Source of the DNA: an uncultured Schlesneria sp. | GTDB taxonomy: Bacteria; Planctomycetota; Planctomycetia; Planctomycetales; Planctomycetaceae | Direction: 5' to 3' | Assembly (NCBI GenBank): GCA_903899985.1 | Contig: CAIULL010000113.1 | Location: 62,001-126,000, forward strand | Length of the DNA: 64,000 nt | Part shown: positions 55,815 through 64,000 of the stretch, one piece after another | How positions within the stretch are numbered: position 1 is the first letter of the stretch | How the letters are laid out: each line of letters begins with the position of its first letter | Notes under the pieces: generated by a model | Database searches by the model: none | Told to the model about the DNA's origin: nothing | What the model saw: only the letters and a program-made list of their open reading frames with translations | Position numbers and translations under genes: made by a program

Positions 55815-57005
55815 TCAGTTGTTCTCACGAGAGTTCGAATTATTGCCGCGGACGATTGTCTTTGGAGATGTTCCGGAACGGGGCGTCGTACGCAGTTCCG
55901 CGTCTTTTAGCCCTGTGCTTGGCCGAACCGCTCCGCCAAGCCCCAGTACTTCGGGATTTCTGGCAACTTTGTCGCTGAATTCTCGCAGATCTCTTAACAC
56001 AGGTTCGAGGTTTTTCATCAGGACGTTGGCCGATTCTGATGAGCGGACAAGCTGGTCATGCAGCGATGGATCGGAGACGAATTTTTGCAACGAGCCATCC
56101 TTTTGATTGACCACTTTCGCGAAGTGATTGAGTTCGGTCATGAATTGGTCGAATTTCTCCAGGCTACTATCGAGTTTTGACACCATCTCTTCCCCTCGTT
56201 TACCGAGGGGCTCGGTCACTTGAGAAAGGCTGACAAGGTTTCGGTTCATCGTCTCGACGACTTGTCGTGTCGAAGCCACGGTCTGTCGCGTTTCGTCAAT
56301 TGTTGTTCTGGTTGTGCCGACCAGTTTGGGCAGCGAAAGTAGAGTGTCATGCATAGCCTGCTGAGTCGCCGGATCAGAGACGAGCTTGTTTGCCGTCGCA
56401 ATCATCTGATTCGCATTCTTCATCGTCACGGTGAATTGATGTAGTGACTCTGCCGCTCGTTCGACGACTTCATCAAGGTTCCCGCGTTTAGTGTCCATCA
56501 GATTGTTTAAGTTTTTCGCGACATCCCGCCATTCCTGGCTTGTGTCACTGAATGCATTCAGTGTCTCGACGGTGCGGACTTCAAGCCTCTGAATCATTTC
56601 GAGTGGATCAACCGCCGCAACTCCTGAGATACGACTACCTGGGTCGAGAAAATTGGTGGAGTTTCCCCGCACGAATTCAACACAGGTTTCGCCGAGCAGC
56701 GAACGGGAAACGATAACGCGGCTGTCGACGGGAAGCTTGATTCCCTCCTGTATTTCGATGTGAACGTTAACACCACGACGGGGGTTTAACTCAATTTGAC
56801 GTACTGAACCGACCGCGAGGCCGCTTAACAAGACCGGGGCGGTGGGGTAGAGCCCTGCGCCATTTTCCAGTTGGATTGTCAGGGAGTATCGCTTGTTCCA
56901 GACGTATCGTGCGTCACCAAAGGAAATCATTAACCCAAGGCAAATTGAAACTGCCACGATCACCAAAATACCGACTCGAAATTGAAGCTGCCGTTCCGTG
57001 GCCAT
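55815..57005 (-). CDS. MlaD-family (MCE) lipid-transport protein
   Basis: With the ATG at 57005, preceded by AAGGA, the protein has 396 residues. An upstream ATG at 57074, next to the stop of the preceding gene, lacks a ribosome-binding site. One N-terminal membrane helix (VGILVIVAVSICLGLMISFG) is followed by the MCE domain (LENGAGLYPTAPVLLSGLAV, then GSVRQIELN and LPVDSRVIVSRSLLGETCVEF), and then a long helical tail with coiled-coil character (ESLHQFTVTMKNANQMIATA). Such substrate-binding MCE proteins form the periplasmic part of Mla-type phospholipid transporters. Genes for the permease and ATPase lie directly upstream. Outer-membrane lipid balance is the likely role. Confidence 0.86.
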   Translation of the reverse strand: MATERQLQFRVGILVIVAVSICLGLMISFGDARYVWNKRYSLTIQLENGAGLYPTAPVLLSGLAVGSVRQIELNPRRGVNVHIEIQEGIKLPVDSRVIVSRSLLGETCVEFVRGNSTNFLDPGSRISGVAAVDPLEMIQRLEVRTVETLNAFSDTSQEWRDVAKNLNNLMDTKRGNLDEVVERAAESLHQFTVTMKNANQMIATANKLVSDPATQQAMHDTLLSLPKLVGTTRTTIDETRQTVASTRQVVETMNRNLVSLSQVTEPLGKRGEEMVSKLDSSLEKFDQFMTELNHFAKVVNQKDGSLQKFVSDPSLHDQLVRSSESANVLMKNLEPVLRDLREFSDKVARNPEVLGLGGAVRPSTGLKDAELRTTPRSGTSPKTIVRGNNSNSRENN

Positions 57006-57074
57006 GAATTTCCTTCCGTCGCCATCATTCCAAACTGCGTCAGAGACCCGCGATTCTTGCCCGTTTAGTGGCAT

Positions 57075-57989
57075 CTATCTTGTCCGAACTTCTCCTCGCA
57101 CAAATTGAGAAACTCGCGGATTGTCTGTTTCAAAAACGTCCTGAGACGATCCTTCGAAAATAATTTGTGATTCGTTGGCGGCCAGGCTATTCAGCGGAAA
57201 AAGCATAATTACGCGGTCGGCAACCAGTCGAACGGTATTCATATCGTGTGTTACGACGACGCTGGTGACGTGTCGCCGCGCCTGAGTTTGTACGATGAGA
57301 TCATTGATAACCCCGCTCATGATCGGATCAAGACCTGTCGTCGGTTCGTCATAAAACACGATGTCAGGCGACATTGCCAAGGCCCGTGCTAAACCGACTC
57401 GTTTTTTCATCCCACCGGATAAATCACTGGGCCGTTTGCGGATCACCTGGTCTGTCAGGCCGACTTCGCGAAGTCGCTCGTGAACGATTTGCTGAATTTG
57501 TAATTCCGTCAAAGTCGTATTCTCGCGCAAACCAAACGCAATGTTTTCGAAAACGTTCATACTGTCGAACAGAGCTGCTCCCTGGAAAAGATAACCAAGC
57601 TTCAGTCGATCGCGGCGTTTTTCATTTTCAGGGCGACCTTGTACGGGACGGCCATCCCAGAAAACCTCGCCGAGAGTCGGTTCGAGCAATCCTGCCAGCA
57701 ATTTCGTCGTCACGCTTTTGCCACATCCGCTTTCACCGATGAGAACCAATGTTTCACCTCGACGAACTTCCAATGAAACGTCTCGTAAAATCACATGGTC
57801 GCCGAATGACCGAGATACGCGGCGTAACTCGATAGCCACCGGATGAGATTCACGCCGATCAACAGAAGCTTTCCTGGTCACGGTAGCCGTGGTCTGGGGT
57901 ACTTCCATCGAAGCGAATTCCAAACCTTTGAGCGGGGATGGTTGCGTGATCGGCGCGGTTTGCTTGCGAGTTAATCGAAGACCGAACAA
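57075..57989 (-). CDS. ABC transporter ATPase, MlaF-like
   Basis: A TTG start at 57989 with AAGGAG upstream gives 304 residues. An internal Met at about residue 28 begins [10 protein letters not shown]. The ATPase has Walker [17 protein letters not shown], the Q-loop near [12 protein letters not shown], the signature [15 protein letters not shown], Walker [14 protein letters not shown], and the H-switch in VVTHD. It drives the MlaE-like permease encoded 18 bp upstream. The N-terminal about 50 residues extend past the core and carry no motif. Confidence 0.9.
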   Translation of the reverse strand: MFGLRLTRKQTAPITQPSPLKGLEFASMEVPQTTATVTRKASVDRRESHPVAIELRRVSRSFGDHVILRDVSLEVRRGETLVLIGESGCGKSVTTKLLAGLLEPTLGEVFWDGRPVQGRPENEKRRDRLKLGYLFQGAALFDSMNVFENIAFGLRENTTLTELQIQQIVHERLREVGLTDQVIRKRPSDLSGGMKKRVGLARALAMSPDIVFYDEPTTGLDPIMSGVINDLIVQTQARRHVTSVVVTHDMNTVRLVADRVIMLFPLNSLAANESQIIFEGSSQDVFETDNPRVSQFVRGEVRTR

Positions 57990-58007
57990 AGGAAACTCCT
58001 TTTTGTT

Positions 58008-58859
58008 TCACGTAACCTGAACGCCCAGAGCCAAAAGGAGTTTCATCAGCTGAATTGTCAGCAGCGCCAGGATAAAGTCGAGCGCAAGAATTGCGATGAA
58101 TGAGGCGACGAACGCTTCGGTTGCGGCACGTCCAACCCCTTCAGCGCCTGAACCGCACCGAAATCCTCGGTGACAGGCGATCACGGCAATCGCCGCTCCA
58201 AAACTCATGCTTTTGAGTACGCCGGTGATCACGTCGAAGGCGCTGACGAACCGGTCTGAAAAGCTCCAGAAGTGGTGACTGCTGACACCGTAGATTTGTG
58301 TTGAGACAAACCATCCACCAAAAATTCCGACCCCTTCCGCGACCATCGTTAACGCCGGGATCATCAAAAAGCAGGCCAGAAATCGAGGAACAACCAGATA
58401 GGCGACGGGATCAGCTCCAAGCGCCTGCAATGCGTCGATCTGTTCACTGACTTTCATGGTTCCGATCTCGGCTGCGATCGAGCTTCCCACGCGCCCGGCC
58501 AGCATGACCGCAGCAAGGACCGGCCCCAATTCTTTGACCAGAGTTCCATTAATGACTGAGCCGATGTGAATCTGAAAATGGAGCTGACTGAGGGTATCGT
58601 AAGATTGGACGGCGAGTACCATTCCGATGAACAGCCCGGTAATGCAGACGACGGGCACGCTTCTTACGCCGACTTCGTAAAGTATCGGCCATAAGACACG
58701 GCCGCGCGGCAATCGGGCCGTCAGCCATCTGCAAAGGGTCCATGCAAACGTCGAAAGTTCACCGACGGCGATGATCGGTTCCATCGAAAGCCTGCCAATC
58801 CAATGGATTGGCGTGGTTCGCACAGCTTTCGGCTCGACGGTAGAAAGTATGCTGGACAC
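58008..58859 (-). CDS. ABC transporter permease, MlaE-like
   Basis: The GTG start at 58859 gives 283 residues. The MlaE family signature is seen in [40 protein letters not shown] with [20 protein letters not shown] and [20 protein letters not shown], followed by five or six membrane helices in all. It is the membrane part of an Mla-type phospholipid transporter. It heads a three-gene minus-strand operon in the order permease, ATPase, MCE protein. Confidence 0.93.
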   Translation of the reverse strand: MSSILSTVEPKAVRTTPIHWIGRLSMEPIIAVGELSTFAWTLCRWLTARLPRGRVLWPILYEVGVRSVPVVCITGLFIGMVLAVQSYDTLSQLHFQIHIGSVINGTLVKELGPVLAAVMLAGRVGSSIAAEIGTMKVSEQIDALQALGADPVAYLVVPRFLACFLMIPALTMVAEGVGIFGGWFVSTQIYGVSSHHFWSFSDRFVSAFDVITGVLKSMSFGAAIAVIACHRGFRCGSGAEGVGRAATEAFVASFIAILALDFILALLTIQLMKLLLALGVQVT

Positions 58860-59196
58860 ATTGCTCTCGAAAAGGAAACGGCTGAAGAAATGCGACCCGA
58901 CTGAATGGAAACAGCGGGAGGAATAGCCGAAACCCGAGAATTAGGGGAGAGCAATTGCCTGACGGCAACTTGAAGGAGAGAGACGAGGGGATCAAACTGA
59001 TAAAGATTGAAAACCGCCAGGTCGAATTCCACAGGGGGCTGCGTCGAGGTACGTGCAGCGATCCAAGCCCTCAGATTCTTTCATCGATTCTGGCCAGATG
59101 ACGACCAGCGAATCAGAGGGCTAATCCGAAAGGAGATAACAGGTTAGGCAAGAAAAATGGCGACACTCACCGAGGCGGCGAACCACCGCGAGAGGC
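58860..59196. other. Region between rpsU and mlaE with a structured hairpin
   Basis: This 337-bp gap holds no gene. AGCCCTCAGATTC (59066-59078) and GAATCAGAGGGCT (59110-59122) pair with one mismatch, and TCATC/GATGA may pair inside. This could be the rpsU terminator or an mRNA element, although no T-tract follows. Confidence 0.4.
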
Positions 59197-59433
59197 TTAT
59201 CGCTCGGGCTTGCTGGCAGGGGCTGGACCACCTGTTGTACCACCGCCGACCATTCGCTGAATGCGCGAGCGGCGTTCTGCACGACGACGGGCACGACGGC
59301 GGGTTTCGCTCGGCTTTTCGTAAAACTCACGTCGCCGCATCTCTTTCTTGATACCAGCGTGCTCAACCAACTTCCGAAACCGTTTAACAGCGTCGTTGAT
59401 ACCCTCGTTATCGCGCAACCGCAACTTGACCAC
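59197..59433 (-). CDS. rpsU: 30S ribosomal protein S21
   Basis: The GTG start at 59433, preceded by AGGAGG at about 5 bases, gives 78 residues. The S21 core [40 protein letters not shown] and [16 protein letters not shown] is clear. A longer open frame upstream is not needed. A C-terminal tail ([18 protein letters not shown]) extends the common E. coli-length protein by several residues. S21 aids base pairing of the mRNA with the 3' end of 16S rRNA during initiation. Confidence 0.9.
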   Translation of the reverse strand: MVKLRLRDNEGINDAVKRFRKLVEHAGIKKEMRRREFYEKPSETRRRARRRAERRSRIQRMVGGGTTGGPAPASKPER

Positions 59434-59876
59434 ACAATCCTCCTGTCGGATGTTATTGATAATACTTTCGCAGCGCAGCCAAAACCGGTAACGACCGCCG
59501 CGCGAGCAGGGGGGAAAGTGTAGCAACGCCGCACACTCATTGGAAGCGAGAGAAATCAATCAATCCAGACTTCGGCCAAAACCTTAAAAAAGTACCCGTT
59601 GAGCCATTCGAATCAATCACTTTAACACGTGAATCCAGTGAGATGGTCGGGACGTTGAGAGGTCAAAAAAATCAGCGGTCACTGCTGATTCCGTCAGTTC
59701 CCAATCGGGGGATACCCGTTTTGACCAACGGTTCGAATAGAAGCCTTTGTTTTGGAAACTGATGAACAAGAAGCCAGCCATGGATTTTCACTTGCAACAC
59801 GTCGCAGTAGAATTTCCAGGGTTGCCATTCGGCAATTCAGCGGAAGCTCTTTTCTCTGCCCCCGAAAGGGATTGTC
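59434..59876. other. Divergent region between rpsU and the PP2C gene
   Basis: This gap of about 440 bp contains the promoters of rpsU (minus) and the phosphatase gene (plus), and a small hairpin AATCAGC/GCTGATT near 59670-59690. I do not see a convincing gene. The exact promoter boxes are not clear. Confidence 0.4.
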
Positions 59877-60839
59877 GTGACAACAACGGAAATTGAAAAT
59901 ACACAGTGGTATCAACCGACGGAATCGAATCTCGATGAACTGGCGTCAAAATACTTCGGCGACCCTTCGGTCACAATTCAAGTCGAATTCGGTGCATTAA
60001 CACACCAGGGATTGCGACGCTCGAACAACGAAGATCATTACTGTGTCACGCGTCGTTACCGTGCTCGAGACGTGCTGCTGACGAACTTACCCATCGATAA
60101 GAAAACATTACCGCAGGACGAGGCGTACGCACTTGCTGTTGCCGATGGAGTCGGTGGTGCCGCGTTTGGAGAACTGGCAAGTATGCTGGCCTTACGTACG
60201 GGCTGGGAATTGACCGGAAAAGCATTCAAATGGAATTTTAATCCCTCCAAAGCTGAACTCGACGAAATGGAGGAGGCAGCAAACGTTTATATGCAACTCA
60301 TCCATCGACGGATTCAGCAAGAAGCCGCGTCCAAAGGTGGATACCAGGGGATGGGGACGACTTTGACCTGTGCGCTGACGATGGGATTTGATGCATTTAT
60401 CGTCCACGTTGGAGACTCCCGAGCCTATCTTTACCGTACTGGTAAGCTCTATCGGTTGACACGAGATCAAACTCTGGCCGAGTCGATGGTTGCTGCGGGG
60501 ATCATTTCGAGCGTAGAAGAGGTCGGTAAGCAGTTTCGAAATACGCTCATCAGTTGCCTTGGAGCAAATATGAATGAGCTTGATGTGGCGACCAACCACG
60601 TCAAATTACAGGATAAAGATCGGCTGATCCTTTGTACCGATGGTCTGACCGATATGGTCAGCGAAGAGAAAATCTCCGGCATTCTTGCGGCGAATGCTAC
60701 GCCTCAAATTCAATGTCAGGAACTCGTGGATGCGGCATTGGCTGGAGGTGGCCGAGACAATGTTACCGTGATCGTCGGCGCGTATTCCATGAATCGCCAG
60801 AGTGCGATCGACTCTCAGGATACGATTGAAACTCCATAA
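59877..60839 (+). CDS. PP2C-type Ser/Thr protein phosphatase
   Basis: A GTG start gives 320 residues with all main PPM/PP2C motifs: GLRRSNNEDHYCV (metal-binding Asp), VADGVGGAAFGE, GMGTTLTCAL, HVGDSRAYLYRTG, LTRDQTLAE, LILCTDGLTDMVSEEKI and AGGRDNVTVIVGAYS. The residues binding two metals are present, so it should be active. It has no membrane segment. Bacterial PP2C enzymes reverse Hanks-type kinase phosphorylation. No kinase is adjacent, though the window holds a SIR2-kinase fusion in an unrelated region. Confidence 0.92.
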   Translation: MTTTEIENTQWYQPTESNLDELASKYFGDPSVTIQVEFGALTHQGLRRSNNEDHYCVTRRYRARDVLLTNLPIDKKTLPQDEAYALAVADGVGGAAFGELASMLALRTGWELTGKAFKWNFNPSKAELDEMEEAANVYMQLIHRRIQQEAASKGGYQGMGTTLTCALTMGFDAFIVHVGDSRAYLYRTGKLYRLTRDQTLAESMVAAGIISSVEEVGKQFRNTLISCLGANMNELDVATNHVKLQDKDRLILCTDGLTDMVSEEKISGILAANATPQIQCQELVDAALAGGGRDNVTVIVGAYSMNRQSAIDSQDTIETP

Positions 60840-61010
60840 TTGCTTTCCGTCTTAAATCTCACGGACATCGAACCACAAGCATGAAACCTTACCTGACTTC
60901 ACTTATGGAGTAACGAATCAAGAGTTTTTAGTCGGGTGTTTAAGTTCCGCTTCAGGGCAGATGCTTCCGACACCTTAAATCACTCCTTGGACAGTTTTGA
61001 AAAGCGCGAT

Positions 61011-61382
61011 ATGGCCCATCACTCTCCCCGGTTCCTGCAACTCGTCAATGCTGTTCGCGTCAACATCCGCGAATGCTCGGTCGAGAACGTTCACAAACGA
61101 ATTGCTGCCGCAGAAAAATTCTTGTTGTTCGACGTGCGCGAGGAAAGCGAATTCGCTGCAGGTCATTTGCCTGGTGCAAGATCGCTGGGCAAGGGGATCA
61201 TTGAACGAGACATCGAAGTCGTAGTGCCTGATTGCGATCAAGAAATTGTTCTTTACTGTGGTGGGGGATTCCGTTCTGCCCTGGCCGCCGATAACCTGCA
61301 AAAGATGGGGTACACTCGCGTCATCAGCATGGACGGCGGCTTTCGTTTATGGAACGAACGCGGATTCCCAATTGAAGCCTGA
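61011..61382 (+). CDS. Rhodanese-like protein
   Basis: The ATG at 61011 gives 123 residues. A longer frame from 60936 is possible but lacks homology. The single rhodanese domain has LFDVREESEFAAGHLPGARS and the active-site loop in LYCGGGFRSALAADNLQKMG with the catalytic Cys. It ends in the usual VISMDGGFRLWNERGFPI. Single-domain rhodaneses move sulfane sulfur. It lies close after the PP2C gene on the same strand. Confidence 0.85.
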   Translation: MAHHSPRFLQLVNAVRVNIRECSVENVHKRIAAAEKFLLFDVREESEFAAGHLPGARSLGKGIIERDIEVVVPDCDQEIVLYCGGGFRSALAADNLQKMGYTRVISMDGGFRLWNERGFPIEA

Positions 61383-61520
61383 GTCGTCCTTGCCACGCCA
61401 CAATTCAGGTCGTTCGGTGGCCTTTTGTGACCACGGTAGCGGCAAGTCCGTTTTTTAATGAAGCTCAACGTGTTGTCGGAGATTTTTAATTTGTCGGACT
61501 TGATTCAGATTCGATTTCGC

Positions 61521-64000
61521 ATGGCTTCCATCGTCGCGTTGTTGCTCGCCAGATCTATCACGCTTTTGGCCGGGCCCCCTGTTGCACCGACCGACCCATT
61601 AACCCCCGCTGAAGAACAGAAGCAATTCAAGCTTCCGCCGGGATTCGAGATTCAACTCGTCGCAGCCGAACCTGATATTCAAAAGCCGATGAACCTGGCT
61701 TTTGATGCGCGCGGGCGATTGTGGGTGACACATTCGATCGAGTATCCCTTTGCCGCAACGGACCCCGAAACGACACGTGACGGTCTGACGATTCTTGACG
61801 GTATTGGGACAGATGGTAAAGCAACGAAAGTGACAAAGTTCGCCGAAAAGCTGAACATCCCGATCGGTGTCTTGCCAATGCCGAACGGTCGCGAGGCGAT
61901 CGTCTGGTCGATCCCGAATATCTGGAAGCTTACTGATACTGACGGCGACGGCACTGCTGATCACCGCGAAGTGCTGTATGGCCCGTTCGACTTTGCCGAC
62001 ACACACGGAAATCAAAACGCCTTCCGCCTGGGGCTGGATGGCTGGGTCTATGCCTGCCACGGTTTTCGCAATGCGTCAAAGATCAAGCTCAAGGGAGAAG
62101 GCCCGGTCGTTCTCGAAATGCAGTCGGGAAATACTTATCGGTTTCGACCAGATGGCTCGGCGATCGAACAGATCTCGTGGGGACAGGTGAACCCGTTCGG
62201 AATGTGCTTCGATGCACGTGGCGACTTTTTCAATGCCGATTGCCATTCCAAGCCAATCACAATGTTATTGCGAGGTGGCTATTACGACAGCTTCGGTAAG
62301 CCTCACGACGGATTGGGCTTTGCGCCGATTGCCACTTCGAACGACCACGGCTCAACAGGGATTGCAGGGATCGTTGCCTATACATCAAGCCACTTTCCTT
62401 CGGAATACAATGGTTCGATGTTTGTGGGAAACGTGGTCACCAACATCGTTCATCGCGATCAGCCACAATGGAGGGGCTCGTCTCCGTGGATTGAAAAGCC
62501 CCAGGACTTCCTGACCTGCGATGATTGGTGGTTTCATCCGGTTGACTTGCAACTGGGACCGGATGGGGCGCTGTATATCTGCGACTTCTACAATTCCATT
62601 ATCGGTCATTATGAAGTCGACCTGCTGCATCCACGACGCGATCGACACCGAGGTCGCATTTGGCGCGTCGTTTACAGAGGGAACAACGGCGTCCAGCCGC
62701 CCGTCGTACCAAACATTGCTCAAAAACCGATTGATGGCTTGTTTGAAAGCCTGGGCGATAAAAATCTGACGGTTCGACAATTTGCTGCCAATGAGCTCGA
62801 ACGTCGATTCGGAGCTGCGGGAATCAACCAGGCACGATCCCGACTGACGTTACCAGAACCATCTGACGCGGAAGAAAGCGCCAGGCAAGCTGACGAGCGG
62901 GTTCAGACGACGTGGCTGCTCTGGCGGAACGGGCAACTGGACGAGCCGTTGATCGACCGCCTGTCGAAGGACAAGTCGGCAGTTGTCAGAATCCATCTCG
63001 TCAAGGTGCTTGCCGAAACCGCGATCTGGAACGAAAAGATGGGAGACCTTGTTCGAACCGCGATTCAGGACTCTGACCCCTTCGTTCGACGTGCTGCGGC
63101 CGAAGCACTCGGTCGACACCCCGACTCCGCGAACCTGCGACCGCTTGTACAACTCTGGAAGTCCACTGATTCTCAAGACGTCCAACTCATTCAGGCGTCC
63201 CGAATCGCTCTGAGAAATCAACTGCGACCCACGAACGCCGTCTCGAAAATCACGGATGTTCGGTTGACGCACGATGAATTGGCCAGTGTCGCGGAAATTG
63301 CGTTGGCCGTTCCCAGCGAATCCGCCGCCTGGTTCACGTTTGACTATCTTCGACAGCATGATGTCCCTCAACCGATTATTGAAAAGAGTCTGTCGCACGT
63401 CGCCAAGCACGTCAGCGCACAGCGACTTGACGAGGTCGCAGAATACATTCAGCAAAAATTCGCAGATGACATTCCAAGTCAGGCATCATTGTTCCAAGCG
63501 ATTTTTGCAGGGTTGTCCCAACGAGGAAGCCGGTTGTCCGCCGAAACGGCCCTTGGGAAATGGGCCACAAAATTGACGGTTACGCTGCTTGATCCTCGGC
63601 AAGCACGATCGGCGCCTTGGGAAAATATCCCCCTCGTCAGCGCTGCGACCGCCAGTCCCTGGGGTGTGAGGCATCGCAATTCAACCGATGGAAATCCAGA
63701 CGCATGGTTTTTCGACAGTATTGTGAATGGGGAACAACTGACCGGAGTTCTTCGCTCTGCACCATTTCCTGTTCCAGAAAAATTGAAGTTCTGGATGTGT
63801 GGGCATAATGGTCTGCCCGGTACAGACGCTCCACCAGCCAATCACGTCCGTCTGAAGCTGGTTGATTCCGGCGAAGTCATTGCCAAGGAAATCCCCCCCA
63901 GAAACGACGTCGCGAAAGAGTATTCCTGGGACTTAAAGTCGTGGGAAGGCCGGCAAGCTGTTTTTGAAGCGGTCGATGCCGACACATCCACCGCTTATGC
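61521..64000 (+). CDS. Secreted PVC-type heme-binding (membrane-bound dehydrogenase-like) protein, N-terminal part
   Basis: The frame is open to the right edge, so at least 826 residues are seen and the C-terminus is missing. The ATG at 61521 gives a signal peptide (MASIVALLLARSITLLA), and an in-frame ATG at 61458 is an alternative. The N-terminal region contains FKLPPGFEIQLVAAEPDIQK and the beta-propeller part with NLAFDARGRLWVTHSIEYPF, IWKLTDTDGDGTADHREVL, GWVYACHGF, VNPFGMCFDARGDFFNAD and LQLGPDGALYICDFYN. HEAT-like repeats follow (VRRAAAEALGRHPDSANL), then a beta-rich domain at the edge. The family usually ends in a CxxCH cytochrome domain, expected beyond 64000. The large gene at 37430-42580 is a paralogue in domain type. 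Confidence 0.8.
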   Translation, partial: MASIVALLLARSITLLAGPPVAPTDPLTPAEEQKQFKLPPGFEIQLVAAEPDIQKPMNLAFDARGRLWVTHSIEYPFAATDPETTRDGLTILDGIGTDGKATKVTKFAEKLNIPIGVLPMPNGREAIVWSIPNIWKLTDTDGDGTADHREVLYGPFDFADTHGNQNAFRLGLDGWVYACHGFRNASKIKLKGEGPVVLEMQSGNTYRFRPDGSAIEQISWGQVNPFGMCFDARGDFFNADCHSKPITMLLRGGYYDSFGKPHDGLGFAPIATSNDHGSTGIAGIVAYTSSHFPSEYNGSMFVGNVVTNIVHRDQPQWRGSSPWIEKPQDFLTCDDWWFHPVDLQLGPDGALYICDFYNSIIGHYEVDLLHPRRDRHRGRIWRVVYRGNNGVQPPVVPNIAQKPIDGLFESLGDKNLTVRQFAANELERRFGAAGINQARSRLTLPEPSDAEESARQADERVQTTWLLWRNGQLDEPLIDRLSKDKSAVVRIHLVKVLAETAIWNEKMGDLVRTAIQDSDPFVRRAAAEALGRHPDSANLRPLVQLWKSTDSQDVQLIQASRIALRNQLRPTNAVSKITDVRLTHDELASVAEIALAVPSESAAWFTFDYLRQHDVPQPIIEKSLSHVAKHVSAQRLDEVAEYIQQKFADDIPSQASLFQAIFAGLSQRGSRLSAETALGKWATKLTVTLLDPRQARSAPWENIPLVSAATASPWGVRHRNSTDGNPDAWFFDSIVNGEQLTGVLRSAPFPVPEKLKFWMCGHNGLPGTDAPPANHVRLKLVDSGEVIAKEIPPRNDVAKEYSWDLKSWEGRQAVFEAVDADTSTAY

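Overview
The window looks like chromosomal DNA of a planctomycete (Planctomycetota). This is inferred from gene content: fusion proteins of the PVC-type heme-binding CxxCH class (37430-42580 and the gene cut by the right edge), Tat-exported Gfo/Idh/MocA and sugar-isomerase-like proteins, a J-like/GspE_N protein beside an Hsp70, an HExxH peptidase-MA-like secreted protein, and frequent GTG/TTG starts. No 16S gene is present, so genus cannot be assigned.

Layout. 1-1271: end of an Hsp70-family gene and a J-like membrane protein. 1414-5965 (minus): an apparent operon of GT-C glycosyltransferase, AsnB-type amidotransferase and Sfp-type phosphopantetheinyl transferase. 6206-16442: mostly envelope or secreted proteins (peptidase-MA-like protein, Tat isomerase, membrane protein, PhnP-like metallo-hydrolase, ApbE, DoxX-like protein, Tat oxidoreductase, leucine-rich repeat protein). 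A hairpin repeat family recurs between genes here.

16937-21439 is an accessory region. A tRNA-Leu(CAG) gene and a partial copy of it form an identical 105-bp direct repeat, 4369 bp apart. Between the copies lie a SIR2-like domain fused to a Ser/Thr protein kinase (kinase C-lobe split by a frameshift), a VapBC-type toxin-antitoxin pair and a small antitoxin-like ORF with an internal stop. No integrase was recognised. This is the best candidate for an undescribed, possibly anti-phage, system.

21538-35758 is the translation/transcription core: tRNA-Thr, -Tyr, -Gly, -Thr, tuf, rpmG, tRNA-Trp, secE, nusG, rplK, rplA, rplJ, rplL, rpoB, rpoC and a strong terminator. This closely mirrors the tufB-secE-nusG-rpl-rpoBC order of E. 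coli.

36131-64000 is mixed: cmk, a DCC-family protein, a 1716-residue fusion (isochorismatase-like, ThuA-like, sugar-binding-like, beta-propeller, HEAT, cytochrome c), a decayed REP-type transposase beside a long imperfect palindrome, a 1705-residue hybrid histidine kinase with about ten PAS domains (two recently duplicated), a nucleoside hydrolase-NUDT9 fusion, a sigma-54 response regulator, an esterase-like protein, an Mla-type lipid transport operon (mlaE-mlaF-mlaD), rpsU, a PP2C phosphatase, a rhodanese and the start of another PVC-type heme protein.
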